DNA of 64,000 bases from an uncultured Alistipes sp. (GCA_900768045.1 CAAGBL010000104.1:1-64000); one strand, 5' to 3'. Shown: positions 8,405 to 17,554, counted from the first letter of the stretch. Notes: generated from the letters alone by a model not told the origin. Translations and numbers: made by a program.

Positions 8405-9373
8405 ATGAAATTTCGCACCGAAATAGAAGTTGCTCCATGGCAACAAAAAATCGAGTATGGCGACACCGTTGTATGCCTCGGTTCATGCTTTGCATCGAAC
8501 ATCGGCGAGAGGCTTAGCGAGCGTAAATTTAGGATTACGACAAACCCCACAGGCATACTCTTTAACCCCGCATCAATCGCCCAGGCGGCGGAGCGCATCG
8601 AGACAAAAAAGTTAGTTAGCGTAGACGACGTATTCAAAAGTGACGGTCGTTGGCTATCCTACGATTTTCACTCGTCGCTCTTTGGCACAACAGAGGACGA
8701 GGCTATGGAGATGATGAACTCAAAAATTTGCGAGGCACACAACGCCCTCAAAAGCGCCAACCATCTGATTATCACGCTGGGCACAGCATGGACATACCGA
8801 CTAAAACGTGATAATAAGGTTGTTGCAAATTGCCATAAGCAGCCCCATAGTGAGTTTCGTCGTGAGCTACTTAGCGTTAGCGAAATAGTAGAGGCCTTGG
8901 AGCGTATTGCACACAGCACATCAGCACAGATAATCGTCACAATAAGCCCTATACGCCATATTGGCGAGGGGTTGGAGGATAATTCGCTAAGCAAGGCCCT
9001 GCTGCGTGTTGCCGTCGAGGAGTTTTATAGGCACCACACCGAGCGTGTGACCTACTTCCCCTCGTACGAGATTATGCTCGATGACCTGCGTGACTACCGC
9101 TTCTATAGCGACGACCTTGTGCACCCTACAAAAATGGCTGTGGACTACATCGCCGAGAAGTTTTTCGAGGTGGCACTATCCAGCGATACAAAGCAAAAAA
9201 TGGAGGAGGTATCAAAAATTATAAATGCCGCTAACCACCGTCCACAAAACCCATATAGTGAACAACATAGAGTCTTCTGCAGAAAGCAGCTTGAGGCTAT
9301 CGAACGCATCAAAGAGGTCGACCTACAAAAAGAAAGAGAGCATTTTGAGCGAATGTTACAAATAAATTTGTAA
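8405..9373 (+). CDS. GSCFA domain protein
   Basis: This 322-residue protein carries the name-giving motif GSCFA at residues 26-30 and belongs to the SGNH/GDSL-like GSCFA family. A second family block, TLGTAWTYR near 120-128, and a DLVHPT-type block near 238-243 (with Asp and His) suggest an SGNH hydrolase fold with Ser27, Asp and His as candidates for catalysis. The substrate is unknown. There is no signal peptide, so it acts in the cytoplasm. The next gene begins 22 bases after its stop; the stop codon itself forms the first bases of a TAAATTTG box that may drive that gene separately. Confidence 0.85.
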   Translation: MKFRTEIEVAPWQQKIEYGDTVVCLGSCFASNIGERLSERKFRITTNPTGILFNPASIAQAAERIETKKLVSVDDVFKSDGRWLSYDFHSSLFGTTEDEAMEMMNSKICEAHNALKSANHLIITLGTAWTYRLKRDNKVVANCHKQPHSEFRRELLSVSEIVEALERIAHSTSAQIIVTISPIRHIGEGLEDNSLSKALLRVAVEEFYRHHTERVTYFPSYEIMLDDLRDYRFYSDDLVHPTKMAVDYIAEKFFEVALSSDTKQKMEEVSKIINAANHRPQNPYSEQHRVFCRKQLEAIERIKEVDLQKEREHFERMLQINL

Positions 9374-9378
9374 ATTTG
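9371..9378 (+). promoter_or_regulatory. -7 box fused to the GSCFA stop codon
   Basis: TAAATTTG starts with the TAA stop of the GSCFA gene and lies 18 bases before the ATG of the next gene. It could give the next gene its own promoter, with a leader of around 10 bases. Confidence 0.45.
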
Positions 9379-9395
9379 CCGAATATTTGTTTGTT

Positions 9396-11000
9396 ATGCA
9401 GAGATTTGCCTCAATATGCCTTTTGGCGCTGATGCTCGCAACGGCTACCACTGCCCTTGCCGAGCAACGCCCCACACTCGTTGTTAACATTGTCGTTGGC
9501 TCAATGCGTGCCAATGACCTCGACCGCTACTCTCACAACTTTACTGAGCAGGGCATACGCCGCCTTATCGAAAGCGGTGTGAGATACGAGGAGGCATACT
9601 ACAACTTCTCGGCGCTCTCCACGGCATCGGGACTGGCAACCCTCGCAACAGGAGCCAACCCCTCGGTGCATGGCGTTATTGGTTCGAGGTGGTATAGTCC
9701 AACAGATGCTAAGCCAATATCGCTTATTGCCGACAGCAAAGCCTTTCCTGTGGAGTTTAGCACAGGTGCTGGCAACTACTCGCCACATCGACTTACAGCG
9801 CCATCGTATGGCGATATTCTCCTTAGCGACAGTCACGAGAGTAAGCAGTACACCATAGCCGTAGAGGCTCTATCGGCAATCGTGCTGAATGGTCGTCGTG
9901 GTGTAGCACTATGGGCCGAGAAGAATCAAACATTCTGGACAACATCGTCGGCATACTGCGACAAACTACCCGAATGGATTGTTGCCTACAACAAGAGTGA
10001 CGCCAACGGCAAGCAAAGTCTAAATCGCTGGACACCAATATATAAAGCCGAGACTTATCGCAACTCGGAGGTGGCCGTTGTCGAGGGCATCAAGGATAAG
10101 CCCACGCACCTTATTACCGACCTCAACTTAGACTTAGACAACACTCTCTACGGCAAGATGTCGTATACCCCTGCGGGCAATAGCATGATTTTGCGCTTTG
10201 CCGAGCAGATTGTTCTTAATGAGATGTTGGGCTCGGATGCCAACACCGACATTCTAAACATCTACCTCGACCCTGCACGCAACATCGCCGAGACCTACGG
10301 CCCTGAGTCTATTGAGTATGAGGATATGCTCTATCGCCTCGACAAGGATCTTATCTGGTTTCTCGACTCGCTATATAAGCATGTTGGCGACAGCTCCAAG
10401 CTCGTTGTTGTGCTAACCTCCGACCATGGCACCTCACCATCGTTCAACAGCGTAGGTAGTGCCCCACGCCACCGCTTCAACCACCGACAGATGGAGGTTA
10501 TTGTAAATGCCTACCTTGGTGGTCGCTATGGCGCTGATAACTACGTGGCGGGATATGCCAACAACAGCCTATATTTGAACCACGTAACACTATCGAAGAG
10601 GAGTTTGAAATATGCCGACATCTGCGACGAGGTGGCAACATTCCTCCTTCAGTTGCAGGGCATATCAAATGCCATATCGGCAACCTCTATGCGCAACACC
10701 TCATTTAGTGAGGGGCGCACAGCACTTATGCAAAGATGTTTTTATGGAGCACGCTCAGGCGATGTTATTATCGACCTTGTGCCTGGCTGCATAATCGAGG
10801 ACGACGACCACCGCTCGCTACCCTCTTCGGGATATATTCACGATAGGCACGTGCCTCTTATCATCTCGCAACAGGGCACAACAAAGCGTAGCGTATGGCG
10901 CACTATATGCATGAGTGAGGTTGCCCCCACGCTCTGCCACCTAATGGGCGTATCACGTCCTTGGGCTTCGGAGGAGCAAGTGCTCACAGAATTTAAGTAA
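9396..11000 (+). CDS. PafA-like alkaline phosphatase superfamily protein, probably catalytically inactive
   Basis: From the ATG at 9396 the protein has 534 residues with a signal peptide (about 1-23, ending TTALAEQ). Over its length it follows periplasmic PafA-type phosphatases, and the candidate nucleophile Thr76 (LSTASG) and the SDHG motif (Asp343-His344) remain. By-eye alignment shows that other active-site residues are replaced: the first zinc Asp of VVDQMR is Gly35 (VVGSMR), the Asp and His of the D-Y-x-G-H ligand block are Arg295 and Glu299, and the Lys and Arg that hold phosphate are Leu159 and Ala161. His in HDRHVPLI is kept. I infer a periplasmic pseudo-enzyme or a protein with changed chemistry. 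The ORF can be extended to a TTG at 9387, which has no advantage. Confidence 0.75.
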   Translation: MQRFASICLLALMLATATTALAEQRPTLVVNIVVGSMRANDLDRYSHNFTEQGIRRLIESGVRYEEAYYNFSALSTASGLATLATGANPSVHGVIGSRWYSPTDAKPISLIADSKAFPVEFSTGAGNYSPHRLTAPSYGDILLSDSHESKQYTIAVEALSAIVLNGRRGVALWAEKNQTFWTTSSAYCDKLPEWIVAYNKSDANGKQSLNRWTPIYKAETYRNSEVAVVEGIKDKPTHLITDLNLDLDNTLYGKMSYTPAGNSMILRFAEQIVLNEMLGSDANTDILNIYLDPARNIAETYGPESIEYEDMLYRLDKDLIWFLDSLYKHVGDSSKLVVVLTSDHGTSPSFNSVGSAPRHRFNHRQMEVIVNAYLGGRYGADNYVAGYANNSLYLNHVTLSKRSLKYADICDEVATFLLQLQGISNAISATSMRNTSFSEGRTALMQRCFYGARSGDVIIDLVPGCIIEDDDHRSLPSSGYIHDRHVPLIISQQGTTKRSVWRTICMSEVAPTLCHLMGVSRPWASEEQVLTEFK

Positions 11001-11027
11001 CGAATTGTAACATAATAAGATAATATA

Positions 11028-11450
11028 ATGAAAGATGCTATTCAAGAGAGCATAATCGAGGAGTTTTCAATCTTCGACGACTGGCTCGATAAATATGATT
11101 ACCTCATTAGCCTTAGCGACGAACTACCAGCTATCAACCCCGCAAAGCGCACTGAGACATACCTCATCGAGGGTTGTCAGTCGCGTGTGTGGGTGGCTGC
11201 CGAGATGCGTGATGGCAAGGTATATTACACGGCAGATAGCGATGCTATAATCACTAAGGGCATTGTGGCGCTGCTCATACGTGTTATGAATGGCCGAAGC
11301 GCCGAGGAGGCTGCCAATATCGACCTCTACTTTATCGACGCCATAGGCCTTGGCGAAAACCTCTCGCCAACACGTAGCAACGGACTACGTGCCATGATTG
11401 CACAGATGAAGCTCTACGCCTTGGTATTTTCAAAGCAGAGCCAGAATTAA
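11028..11450 (+). CDS. sufE: SufE family cysteine desulfuration protein
   Basis: This 140-residue cytoplasmic protein takes persulfide sulfur from the SufS cysteine desulfurase and passes it to the SufB scaffold in Fe-S cluster assembly. The active Cys50 lies in EGCQSRVWV, the SufE signature, and the length fits (E. coli 138). It starts a three-gene run with the SufT-like and DUF2851 genes (gaps 17 and 10 bases). The sufBCDS genes are not in the window. Confidence 0.92.
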   Translation: MKDAIQESIIEEFSIFDDWLDKYDYLISLSDELPAINPAKRTETYLIEGCQSRVWVAAEMRDGKVYYTADSDAIITKGIVALLIRVMNGRSAEEAANIDLYFIDAIGLGENLSPTRSNGLRAMIAQMKLYALVFSKQSQN

Positions 11451-11467
11451 CAAGAAAAAGATTTATA

Positions 11468-11788
11468 ATGACACCAGAAGAGATATTAGCAGTTGAGAAG
11501 AACATTGTTCTCACACTCAAAAACATATACGACCCCGAGATTCCTGTAAACATCTACGACCTCGGCCTTATCTACGAGATTAACTACGATCCAGCGGGCA
11601 CGGCAGATATTATCATGACGCTCACAGCGCCCAACTGCCCTATGGCCGATATGTTGCTTGCCGACATTAATCGTGAGGTGGGCAAGGTTGATGGCGTAGA
11701 GAAGGTAAATATCACTCTTACGTTCGATCCACAGTGGGATAAGTCGATGATGTCTGAAGAGGCTCTCATCGAGCTTAACCTCTTCTAA
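11468..11788 (+). CDS. SufT/MIP18 family (DUF59) Fe-S maturation protein
   Basis: This 106-residue protein is a single DUF59 domain, with DPEIPVNIYDLGLIY at 22-36 and TLTAPNCPMAD with Cys57 near 51-61. Related proteins (SufT, PaaD, human CIAO2) help deliver Fe-S clusters to target proteins. Its place directly behind sufE supports that role. The start ATG has a purine-rich AAGAAAAAG stretch upstream. Confidence 0.88.
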   Translation: MTPEEILAVEKNIVLTLKNIYDPEIPVNIYDLGLIYEINYDPAGTADIIMTLTAPNCPMADMLLADINREVGKVDGVEKVNITLTFDPQWDKSMMSEEALIELNLF

Positions 11789-11798
11789 AAAAGGCAGT

Positions 11799-12731
11799 AT
11801 GACACAGGTGCGACATAGTATTGAGAGCCTAAAGCAAGGTGCAAAATATTGCGAGTGCTGTCATCATATTCAATCTATTGATGCACTGAGTCTTAGCACC
11901 CTGCTAACCAGACTTGCCTACGAGCGTCTGGAGCGCAAGGCTCGTGACATAATGCGCACATTTCGACTATGCAACGAGAGTTGGAACGAGTGTTTCCACA
12001 CGATGCTTCTCGGCGTGCTTGGCGGCATGGATAACCGTGCTCCGATGCTTCGTCTTGCCGAGCGTGTGACAAACAATATGCTCATGCGTGAGAATAGCTC
12101 GAAGGTAAAACTCGAGGCACTACTATTGGGTGGCGCAGGCCTCTTGGATATCTATGGCAACGACGACTACCTACAACTCTTGCGTCAGGAGTTCGCACAC
12201 CTAAGAGCCAAATACAACATCGAGCCGATGAACGCTACTGAGTGGCAACTCACAAACATCTACCCTCACAACCACCCCACTTTGCGTCTTACGCAGCTTG
12301 CGGCATGCTATTTTAATCGTGACTTCACGATGCAAAGTGCCTTGGCTTGCACCACGAACAAGGCTGTATATCAATTCTTTGGTGGCGAGACATCGGACTA
12401 CTGGCTCGACAATTTCAGCGTGGCAAACAACCGCTCGGTGATGAACTACCGCATGGGGCACCTTAAGAGCGACCTGCTCGGCATCAACCTCATAGCGCCA
12501 ATGATGTTTGCATACAGCATCTACACACAAAACGAGGCGGCGCTAAACAATGCCATACACCTTCAGGAGAGCATTGTAGCCGAGAACAACAAGTACACAA
12601 AGTCTTGGTCGATGGCGGGTTTCGAGATGCGCAACGCCTTTGAGAGCCAAGCACTCATACAGCTAAGCAAGGAGTATTGCTCACGTCTACGATGCGAGGA
12701 GTGTCCTCTGTCGCAACAACTCTTAAAATAG
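11799..12731 (+). CDS. DUF2851 family protein, short form
   Basis: This 310-residue protein matches the C-terminal two thirds of DUF2851, a conserved Bacteroidota family of unknown function that usually has about 420-430 residues. Recognisable parts are the ERLERKA helix near 43-49, the LEALLLGGAGLL block near 104-115, and the NHPTLRLTQLA block near 150-160. Three cysteines (294, 299, 302; CSRLRCEEC) form the usual end and could bind a metal. The N-terminal 110-120 residues are absent: the gene starts 10 bases after the previous stop and there is no upstream coding remnant. It may be a natural short form or a truncation. It is the last gene of the sufE run. Confidence 0.75.
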   Translation: MTQVRHSIESLKQGAKYCECCHHIQSIDALSLSTLLTRLAYERLERKARDIMRTFRLCNESWNECFHTMLLGVLGGMDNRAPMLRLAERVTNNMLMRENSSKVKLEALLLGGAGLLDIYGNDDYLQLLRQEFAHLRAKYNIEPMNATEWQLTNIYPHNHPTLRLTQLAACYFNRDFTMQSALACTTNKAVYQFFGGETSDYWLDNFSVANNRSVMNYRMGHLKSDLLGINLIAPMMFAYSIYTQNEAALNNAIHLQESIVAENNKYTKSWSMAGFEMRNAFESQALIQLSKEYCSRLRCEECPLSQQLLK

Positions 12732-12750
12732 TTACATCACGCATATACGT

Positions 12751-12778
12751 ACGTGCGCACAAAAACATGTGCGCACGT
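12751..12778 (+). terminator. Hairpin after the DUF2851 gene
   Basis: ACGTGCGCAC (12751-12760) pairs with GTGCGCACGT (12769-12778) around AAAAACAT. It lies between the DUF2851 stop and the secA promoter. There is no T run, so termination is likely but weakly supported. Confidence 0.5.
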
Positions 12779-12802
12779 ATTGCGTATTCCGTAAAAAAAT
12801 AA

Positions 12803-12810
12803 TATCTTTG
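12803..12810 (+). promoter_or_regulatory. secA promoter -7 box
   Basis: TATCTTTG lies 51 bases before the secA ATG and is preceded by an A-rich stretch. Confidence 0.7.
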
Positions 12811-12861
12811 CACGAATAATGTTATTTAAGTAACGACTCATACGAAACAAATACAAGAAAA

Positions 12862-15800
12862 ATGGATATAGCATCAAAAATCATTAAACTCTTTTTCGGC
12901 TCAAAGGCCGACAAGGACCGCAAGGAGATTCAGCCATACGTTGAGAAGATCAATGCTATCTTCCCTACGATTTCTGCACTCTCAAACGACGAGCTTCGTG
13001 CTCGCTCAGCAGCACTAAGCAAGTCGATTGCCGACTTCATTGCTGGCGACGAGCAGCACATCATCGACGAGAAGGCTAAGCTTGAGCTTGCGGAGACATC
13101 GCTCGCAGACAAGGAGCGCATATCTAAGGATATCGACGACACAACAAAGCGTATCGACGAGAAGATTGAGCAGAAGCTCGAGGAGATTCTTCCTGAGGCC
13201 TTCGCAATCATGAAGGATACAGCACGCCGTTTTGCTGAGAACGACACCGTGGTAGTTACGGCTAACGACTTTGACCGCAACCTCGCAGCACAGCGCCAGG
13301 ACTTGGTGACTATCGAGGACGACAAGGCTATCTACAATAGCGTATGGACTGCTGGTGGTAACGTCATCAAGTGGGACATGGTACACTACGACGTACAGCT
13401 CTTTGGTGGTGTGGTACTCCACAAGGGCCGTATCGCCGAGATGGCTACGGGTGAGGGTAAGACTCTCGTAGCTACACTCCCTGTATTCCTCAACGCCCTC
13501 GCACATAAGGGCGTTCACGTGGTGACCGTAAACGACTACCTCGCTCGTCGTGATGCCGAGTGGATGGGCCCTATGTATCAGTTCCATGGCCTCTCGGTAG
13601 CATGTATCGACAACACACGCCCTAACTCAGAGGAGCGTCGCAAGGCATATATGGCAGATATCACGTTCGGTACCAATAACGAGTTTGGTTTCGACTACTT
13701 GCGTGACAACATGGCATCGTCGCCTAACGACCTTGTGCAGCGCAAGCACCACTTCGCCATTGTCGATGAGGTCGACTCAGTGCTTATCGACGATGCTCGT
13801 ACGCCACTTATCATCTCAGGCCCTGTGCCTAAGGGTGGCGACCAGCTCTTTGCCGAGTTCCAGCCATCTGCAAAGTACATCTATGACCTTCAGAGCAAGA
13901 TGTCGTCATCGGATGTTGCCGAGGCTAAGCGTCTTTTTAACGAGGGCGACCACCTCGAGGCAGGTAAGCTCTTGCTTCGTGCCTACAAGGCTATGCCTAA
14001 ATACAAGGCTCTTATTAAGTTCTTGTCTGAGCCAGGTGTAAAGGTGTTGTTGCAGAAGACCGAGAACTTCTACATGCAGGATAACGAGAAGCGCATGCAT
14101 GAGATTACCGACGACAACTTCGTTATCCACGACGAGAAGCTAAACTCGCTTATCCTCACAGATAAGGGCCACGAGGTTGCCTCAAAGCGCTTCAACGAGG
14201 AGGGCTTCTTCGTGCTTCCCGACATCGGTGCTCGTATTGCTGAGATTGAGAATAGCGAGCTTACACCAGAGCAGCGTGCCGAGCAGAAGGATGCCTTGTT
14301 GGCTGACTACGCTATTAAGGCTGAGCGTGTGCACACCATGAACCAGCTCCTCAAGGCATACTTCATGTTCGAGAAGGAGGTTGAGTACGTGCTTATCGAC
14401 AATAAGGTAAAGATTGTTGACGAGCAGACAGGCCGTATCATGGAGGGACGTCGTTACTCTGACGGCTTGCATCAGGCTATCGAGGCTAAGGAGAATGTGA
14501 AGGTTGAGGATGCTACGCAGACCTTCGCAACAATCACTCTACAGAATTACTTCCGTATGTACCACAAGCTCGCAGGTATGACTGGTACTGCCGAGACCGA
14601 GGCTTCGGAGTTCTGGAGCATCTACAAGCTCGATGTTGTTGTAATCCCTACAAACAAGAAGGTTATTCGTGACGACCGCGAAGACCTCGTATATAAGACT
14701 GCACGTGAGAAGTACAACGCCGTTATCGCAGAGATTGAGCGCCTCGTTGAGGAGGGACGTCCTGTGTTGGTTGGTACTACCTCAGTCGAGATTTCGGAGC
14801 TCTTGAGCCGTATGCTTAAGCTTCGTGGCATCAAGCACAACGTGTTGAATGCTAAGCAGCATCAGCTCGAGGCCCAGATTGTTGCCGAGGCAGGTCGCCG
14901 TGGTCAGGTAACCATCGCTACCAACATGGCAGGTCGTGGTACCGATATCAAGCTCTCGCCAGAGGTTAAGGAGCTTGGTGGTTTGGCTATCATCGGCACC
15001 GAGCGCCACGAGAGCCGTCGTGTAGACCGCCAGCTACGTGGTCGTGCAGGACGTCAGGGCGACCCAGGCTCATCACAGTTCTTCGTGTCGTTGGAGGATC
15101 AGCTCATGCGTCTCTTTGGCTCTGACCGCATCGCCAAGATGATGGATCAGATGGGCCTTAAGGAGGGCGAGGTTATCCAGGCAGGCATGATGACCAAGGC
15201 TATCGAGCGTGCACAGAAGAAGGTTGAGGAGAACCACTTCGGCATGCGTAAGCGCTTGTTGGAGTACGACGATGTTATGAACTCGCAGCGTGAGGTTATC
15301 TACACACGTCGTCGCCATGCTCTCTATGGCGAGCGTATCGACATCGATCTGAATAACCTACGTCAGGACTACGCCCTTAAGTTCGTAGAGAACCACGAGG
15401 GCTGCTCATTCGAGGAGTTCAAGTTCGACCTTATGCGTGAGGTTGCTATCGAGACCTCTATCGACGAGGCTCAGTTCGACTCGATGAAGCCAAAGCAGAT
15501 TATCGACTCTATTGTTGAGGATTTGACCAACCACTTTATGCGTAAGACCAAGGCTATTGCCGACATGGTGCGCCCAACAATGGAGAAGATCTATAAGGAT
15601 CGTGCCGAGAATATGGATATGCGCATAGCATTCCCTATCACTGATGGTCGCTTGCGCTACTCTATCCCTGTAGAGTTGCAGAAGTGCAAGGATACAGACT
15701 GCGCCGAGATCTACCGTGTATTTGCTAAGGTGGCAATGTTTACCACTATCGACGATGCATGGCGTGAGCACCTCCGCGAGATGGACGACTTGCGTCAGAG

Positions 15801-16146
15801 CGTTCAGAACGCCACATACGAGCAGAAGGATCCACTCCTTATCTACAAGCTCGAGTCGTTCCAGCTCTTCGCTAAGATGCTCGAGGATATCAACCGTACG
15901 GTGTTGGCTCTGACCAACAAGTCGGGTATCGCCCTACGTGAGAACAATGTTGAGGAGGCTCGTGAGCAGCGCCGCAAGATCGACGTTAACAAGCTCCAGG
16001 AGTCACGCATGGCTGCCGCAGCCGCAGCAGGTCAGGGCGAGCGTGGCAAGACCGCACCTATCAAGGTTGATAAGTCGGTAGGCCGTAACGAGCCTTGTCC
16101 TTGCGGATCAGGCAAGAAGTATAAGCATTGTCACGGCAAACTATAA
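12862..16146 (+). CDS. secA: Preprotein translocase motor SecA
   Basis: SecA is the ATPase that pushes unfolded preproteins through SecYEG. At 1094 residues it is longer than E. coli SecA (901), as is usual in Bacteroidota, because of insertions in the first nucleotide-binding domain and near the preprotein-binding part. Walker A is ATGEGKT (195-201), the DEAD-type box is VDEVDSVLIDDA near 300-311, and the GTEASEFW-type block of the second domain follows GMTGTAETEAS. The end carries the zinc-binding tail RNEPCPCGSGKKYKHCHG, which binds SecB or ribosomes in relatives. It has its own promoter and its stop codon starts repeat A10. Confidence 0.97.
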   Translation: MDIASKIIKLFFGSKADKDRKEIQPYVEKINAIFPTISALSNDELRARSAALSKSIADFIAGDEQHIIDEKAKLELAETSLADKERISKDIDDTTKRIDEKIEQKLEEILPEAFAIMKDTARRFAENDTVVVTANDFDRNLAAQRQDLVTIEDDKAIYNSVWTAGGNVIKWDMVHYDVQLFGGVVLHKGRIAEMATGEGKTLVATLPVFLNALAHKGVHVVTVNDYLARRDAEWMGPMYQFHGLSVACIDNTRPNSEERRKAYMADITFGTNNEFGFDYLRDNMASSPNDLVQRKHHFAIVDEVDSVLIDDARTPLIISGPVPKGGDQLFAEFQPSAKYIYDLQSKMSSSDVAEAKRLFNEGDHLEAGKLLLRAYKAMPKYKALIKFLSEPGVKVLLQKTENFYMQDNEKRMHEITDDNFVIHDEKLNSLILTDKGHEVASKRFNEEGFFVLPDIGARIAEIENSELTPEQRAEQKDALLADYAIKAERVHTMNQLLKAYFMFEKEVEYVLIDNKVKIVDEQTGRIMEGRRYSDGLHQAIEAKENVKVEDATQTFATITLQNYFRMYHKLAGMTGTAETEASEFWSIYKLDVVVIPTNKKVIRDDREDLVYKTAREKYNAVIAEIERLVEEGRPVLVGTTSVEISELLSRMLKLRGIKHNVLNAKQHQLEAQIVAEAGRRGQVTIATNMAGRGTDIKLSPEVKELGGLAIIGTERHESRRVDRQLRGRAGRQGDPGSSQFFVSLEDQLMRLFGSDRIAKMMDQMGLKEGEVIQAGMMTKAIERAQKKVEENHFGMRKRLLEYDDVMNSQREVIYTRRRHALYGERIDIDLNNLRQDYALKFVENHEGCSFEEFKFDLMREVAIETSIDEAQFDSMKPKQIIDSIVEDLTNHFMRKTKAIADMVRPTMEKIYKDRAENMDMRIAFPITDGRLRYSIPVELQKCKDTDCAEIYRVFAKVAMFTTIDDAWREHLREMDDLRQSVQNATYEQKDPLLIYKLESFQLFAKMLEDINRTVLALTNKSGIALRENNVEEAREQRRKIDVNKLQESRMAAAAAAGQGERGKTAPIKVDKSVGRNEPCPCGSGKKYKHCHGKL

Positions 16147-16310
16147 TTTCTTGTGATAAGGCATTATCTGCGTCATCTGGCTTGGCTGAAAAATGCTCAT
16201 TTACGCCTCAGTAAACTCCGCTTTTTCAGCCTACGACCAGCTAACACATCTAACGCCTTCTAACAAGAAATTCGCCGAGCGTTGTATCTAACCACTTCTA
16301 ACAAGAAATT
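16145..16310 (+). repeat. Family A variant, copy A10 (after secA)
   Basis: The gene-side arm AATTTCTTGTGATAAGGC begins in the secA stop codon. The matching far arm is GCCTTCTAACAAGAAATT (16255-16272), and a second copy of the far arm, ACTTCTAACAAGAAATT, follows at 16294-16310. The core is a different hairpin, GGCTGAAAAATGC/GCTTTTTCAGCC. The third arm base and neighbours differ from other copies in both arms together. Confidence 0.75.
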
Positions 16311-16352
16311 GGGTAGTGGGAATATAAAAAAATAAGATAATAAACTATACAA

Positions 16353-16814
16353 ATGGGATATAAGGAGCAAAAACAGCGTCAGTTCGACATCCGCTACTTG
16401 CAGATGGCACGTGTCTGGGCCGAGAACTCATACTGCGTACGTCGCAAGGTGGGAGCGCTGCTCGTCAAGGATAAGATGATTATCTCGGACGGCTATAACG
16501 GCACCCCTGCGGGCTTCGAGAACATCTGCGAGGACGACATGGGCAAGACCAAGCCCTACGTTCTGCATGCCGAGGCTAATGCCATCACGAAGGTTGCTAA
16601 GAGCGCCAATAACTGCGACGGCTCGACACTCTACGTCACTGCCTCGCCATGTATCGAGTGCGCCAAGCTCATCATTCAGGCGGGTATCAAGCGTGTTGTA
16701 TATGCCGACCCCTACCGCTCCGACGACGGCATCCAGCTACTTAGAAAGGTAGGCATCGAGTGCGTACAACTCGATGTCAAATGTCCCGAATGCGTGGAGT
16801 TCGAGATGAAATAA
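16353..16814 (+). CDS. dCMP deaminase (ComEB/CMP-dCMP deaminase family)
   Basis: The 153-residue zinc enzyme should deaminate dCMP to dUMP for thymidylate synthesis. The zinc site is His72 and Glu74 in LHAEANA plus Cys100 and Cys103 in SPCIEC. The extra region 52-68 with Cys59 (ENICEDDMGK) fits the dCMP deaminase rather than the cytidine deaminase group. The gene is alone on its strand and faces the trmN6 operon across a bidirectional terminator. Confidence 0.9.
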   Translation: MGYKEQKQRQFDIRYLQMARVWAENSYCVRRKVGALLVKDKMIISDGYNGTPAGFENICEDDMGKTKPYVLHAEANAITKVAKSANNCDGSTLYVTASPCIECAKLIIQAGIKRVVYADPYRSDDGIQLLRKVGIECVQLDVKCPECVEFEMK

Positions 16815-16817
16815 ATG

Positions 16818-16854
16818 TTAATGGCTACTCGAAAGTGAGTAGCCATTAATTTTT
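16818..16854. terminator. Bidirectional terminator between dCMP deaminase and trmN6
   Basis: TTAATGGCTACTC (16818-16830) pairs perfectly with GAGTAGCCATTAA (16837-16849) around GAAAGT and is followed by a T run. The trmN6 stop codon (16853-16855) touches the end of the T run. Confidence 0.88.
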
Positions 16855-17554
16855 ATCTAAGACTGATATAAAAATCCCCGGTAAGGTGTCGATACTCGTC
16901 GGTGTAGGTACTATCGCTATGGCGCATCGTGAGGGTAGCAACTGAGGGCATTAGGGGTTTGTCGCTTAGGCAAAACTCCATAAGTGTACGGCGAGGAGTG
17001 TCGCCCGCCTTGGTGACAACATTGAGTTGGCGGCGAAGCCACAGGCGACCAAAAGCTGCAAAGCGAAACTGCATGGCACACTCCGCAGGGAGAATCACGG
17101 AGAGCCTACCCCCAGGGCGCAGAAGGCGCACGGCGGAAGTTACTAAATCCTCGAACTTTAGCGACGAGGTGTGGCGTGCCATGGTGCGGAGCGAATCGGG
17201 CGAGTGCAAGGAATCGACAAAGTATGGAGGATTGCTAACGATATGGTCGAACTTTTCGTTGCTCTCGAAGCTACAAACATCGCCTTCAGTAACACTTAGG
17301 CGCTTAGCCCATGGCGAATTAAGAAAGTTATCTCGTGCCTCCTCAATAGCCTCATGCGAGATGTCGACGCCCACAATCTCGGCACTGGCATTACGCTGGG
17401 CGAGCATAAGGGCAATAAGCCCCGTGCCTGTGCCCACATCGAGGATACGACTATCGCCCTCAATATCGGCCCATGCGCCAAGCAGAACGCCATCGGTGCC
17501 AATCTTCATGGCTGAGCGTTCGTCGCACACCGTAAATTGCTTAAAACGAAACAT
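16853..17554 (-). CDS. trmN6: tRNA1(Val) (adenine-N6)-methyltransferase, TrmN6/YfiC family
   Basis: This 233-residue enzyme should methylate N6 of A37 in a valine tRNA. It has the SAM-binding ILDVGTGTG (37-45) and the N6-adenine catalytic NPPY (108-111), plus the family start FRFKQFTVCDERSAMKIGTD. It is the last gene of the six-gene minus-strand operon (three bases after TIGR02757). The substrate is assigned by family only. Confidence 0.88.
   Translation of the reverse strand: MFRFKQFTVCDERSAMKIGTDGVLLGAWADIEGDSRILDVGTGTGLIALMLAQRNASAEIVGVDISHEAIEEARDNFLNSPWAKRLSVTEGDVCSFESNEKFDHIVSNPPYFVDSLHSPDSLRTMARHTSSLKFEDLVTSAVRLLRPGGRLSVILPAECAMQFRFAAFGRLWLRRQLNVVTKAGDTPRRTLMEFCLSDKPLMPSVATLTMRHSDSTYTDEYRHLTGDFYISLR

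Noticed and set aside
16145..16310. Integron attC-like recombination sites at gene ends
   Set aside because: TTCTAACAAG and GTTAGAT-like bases recall attC, and the position behind genes fits cassettes. But the genes have their own promoters, lie in both orientations, are housekeeping genes, and no integron integrase is present.
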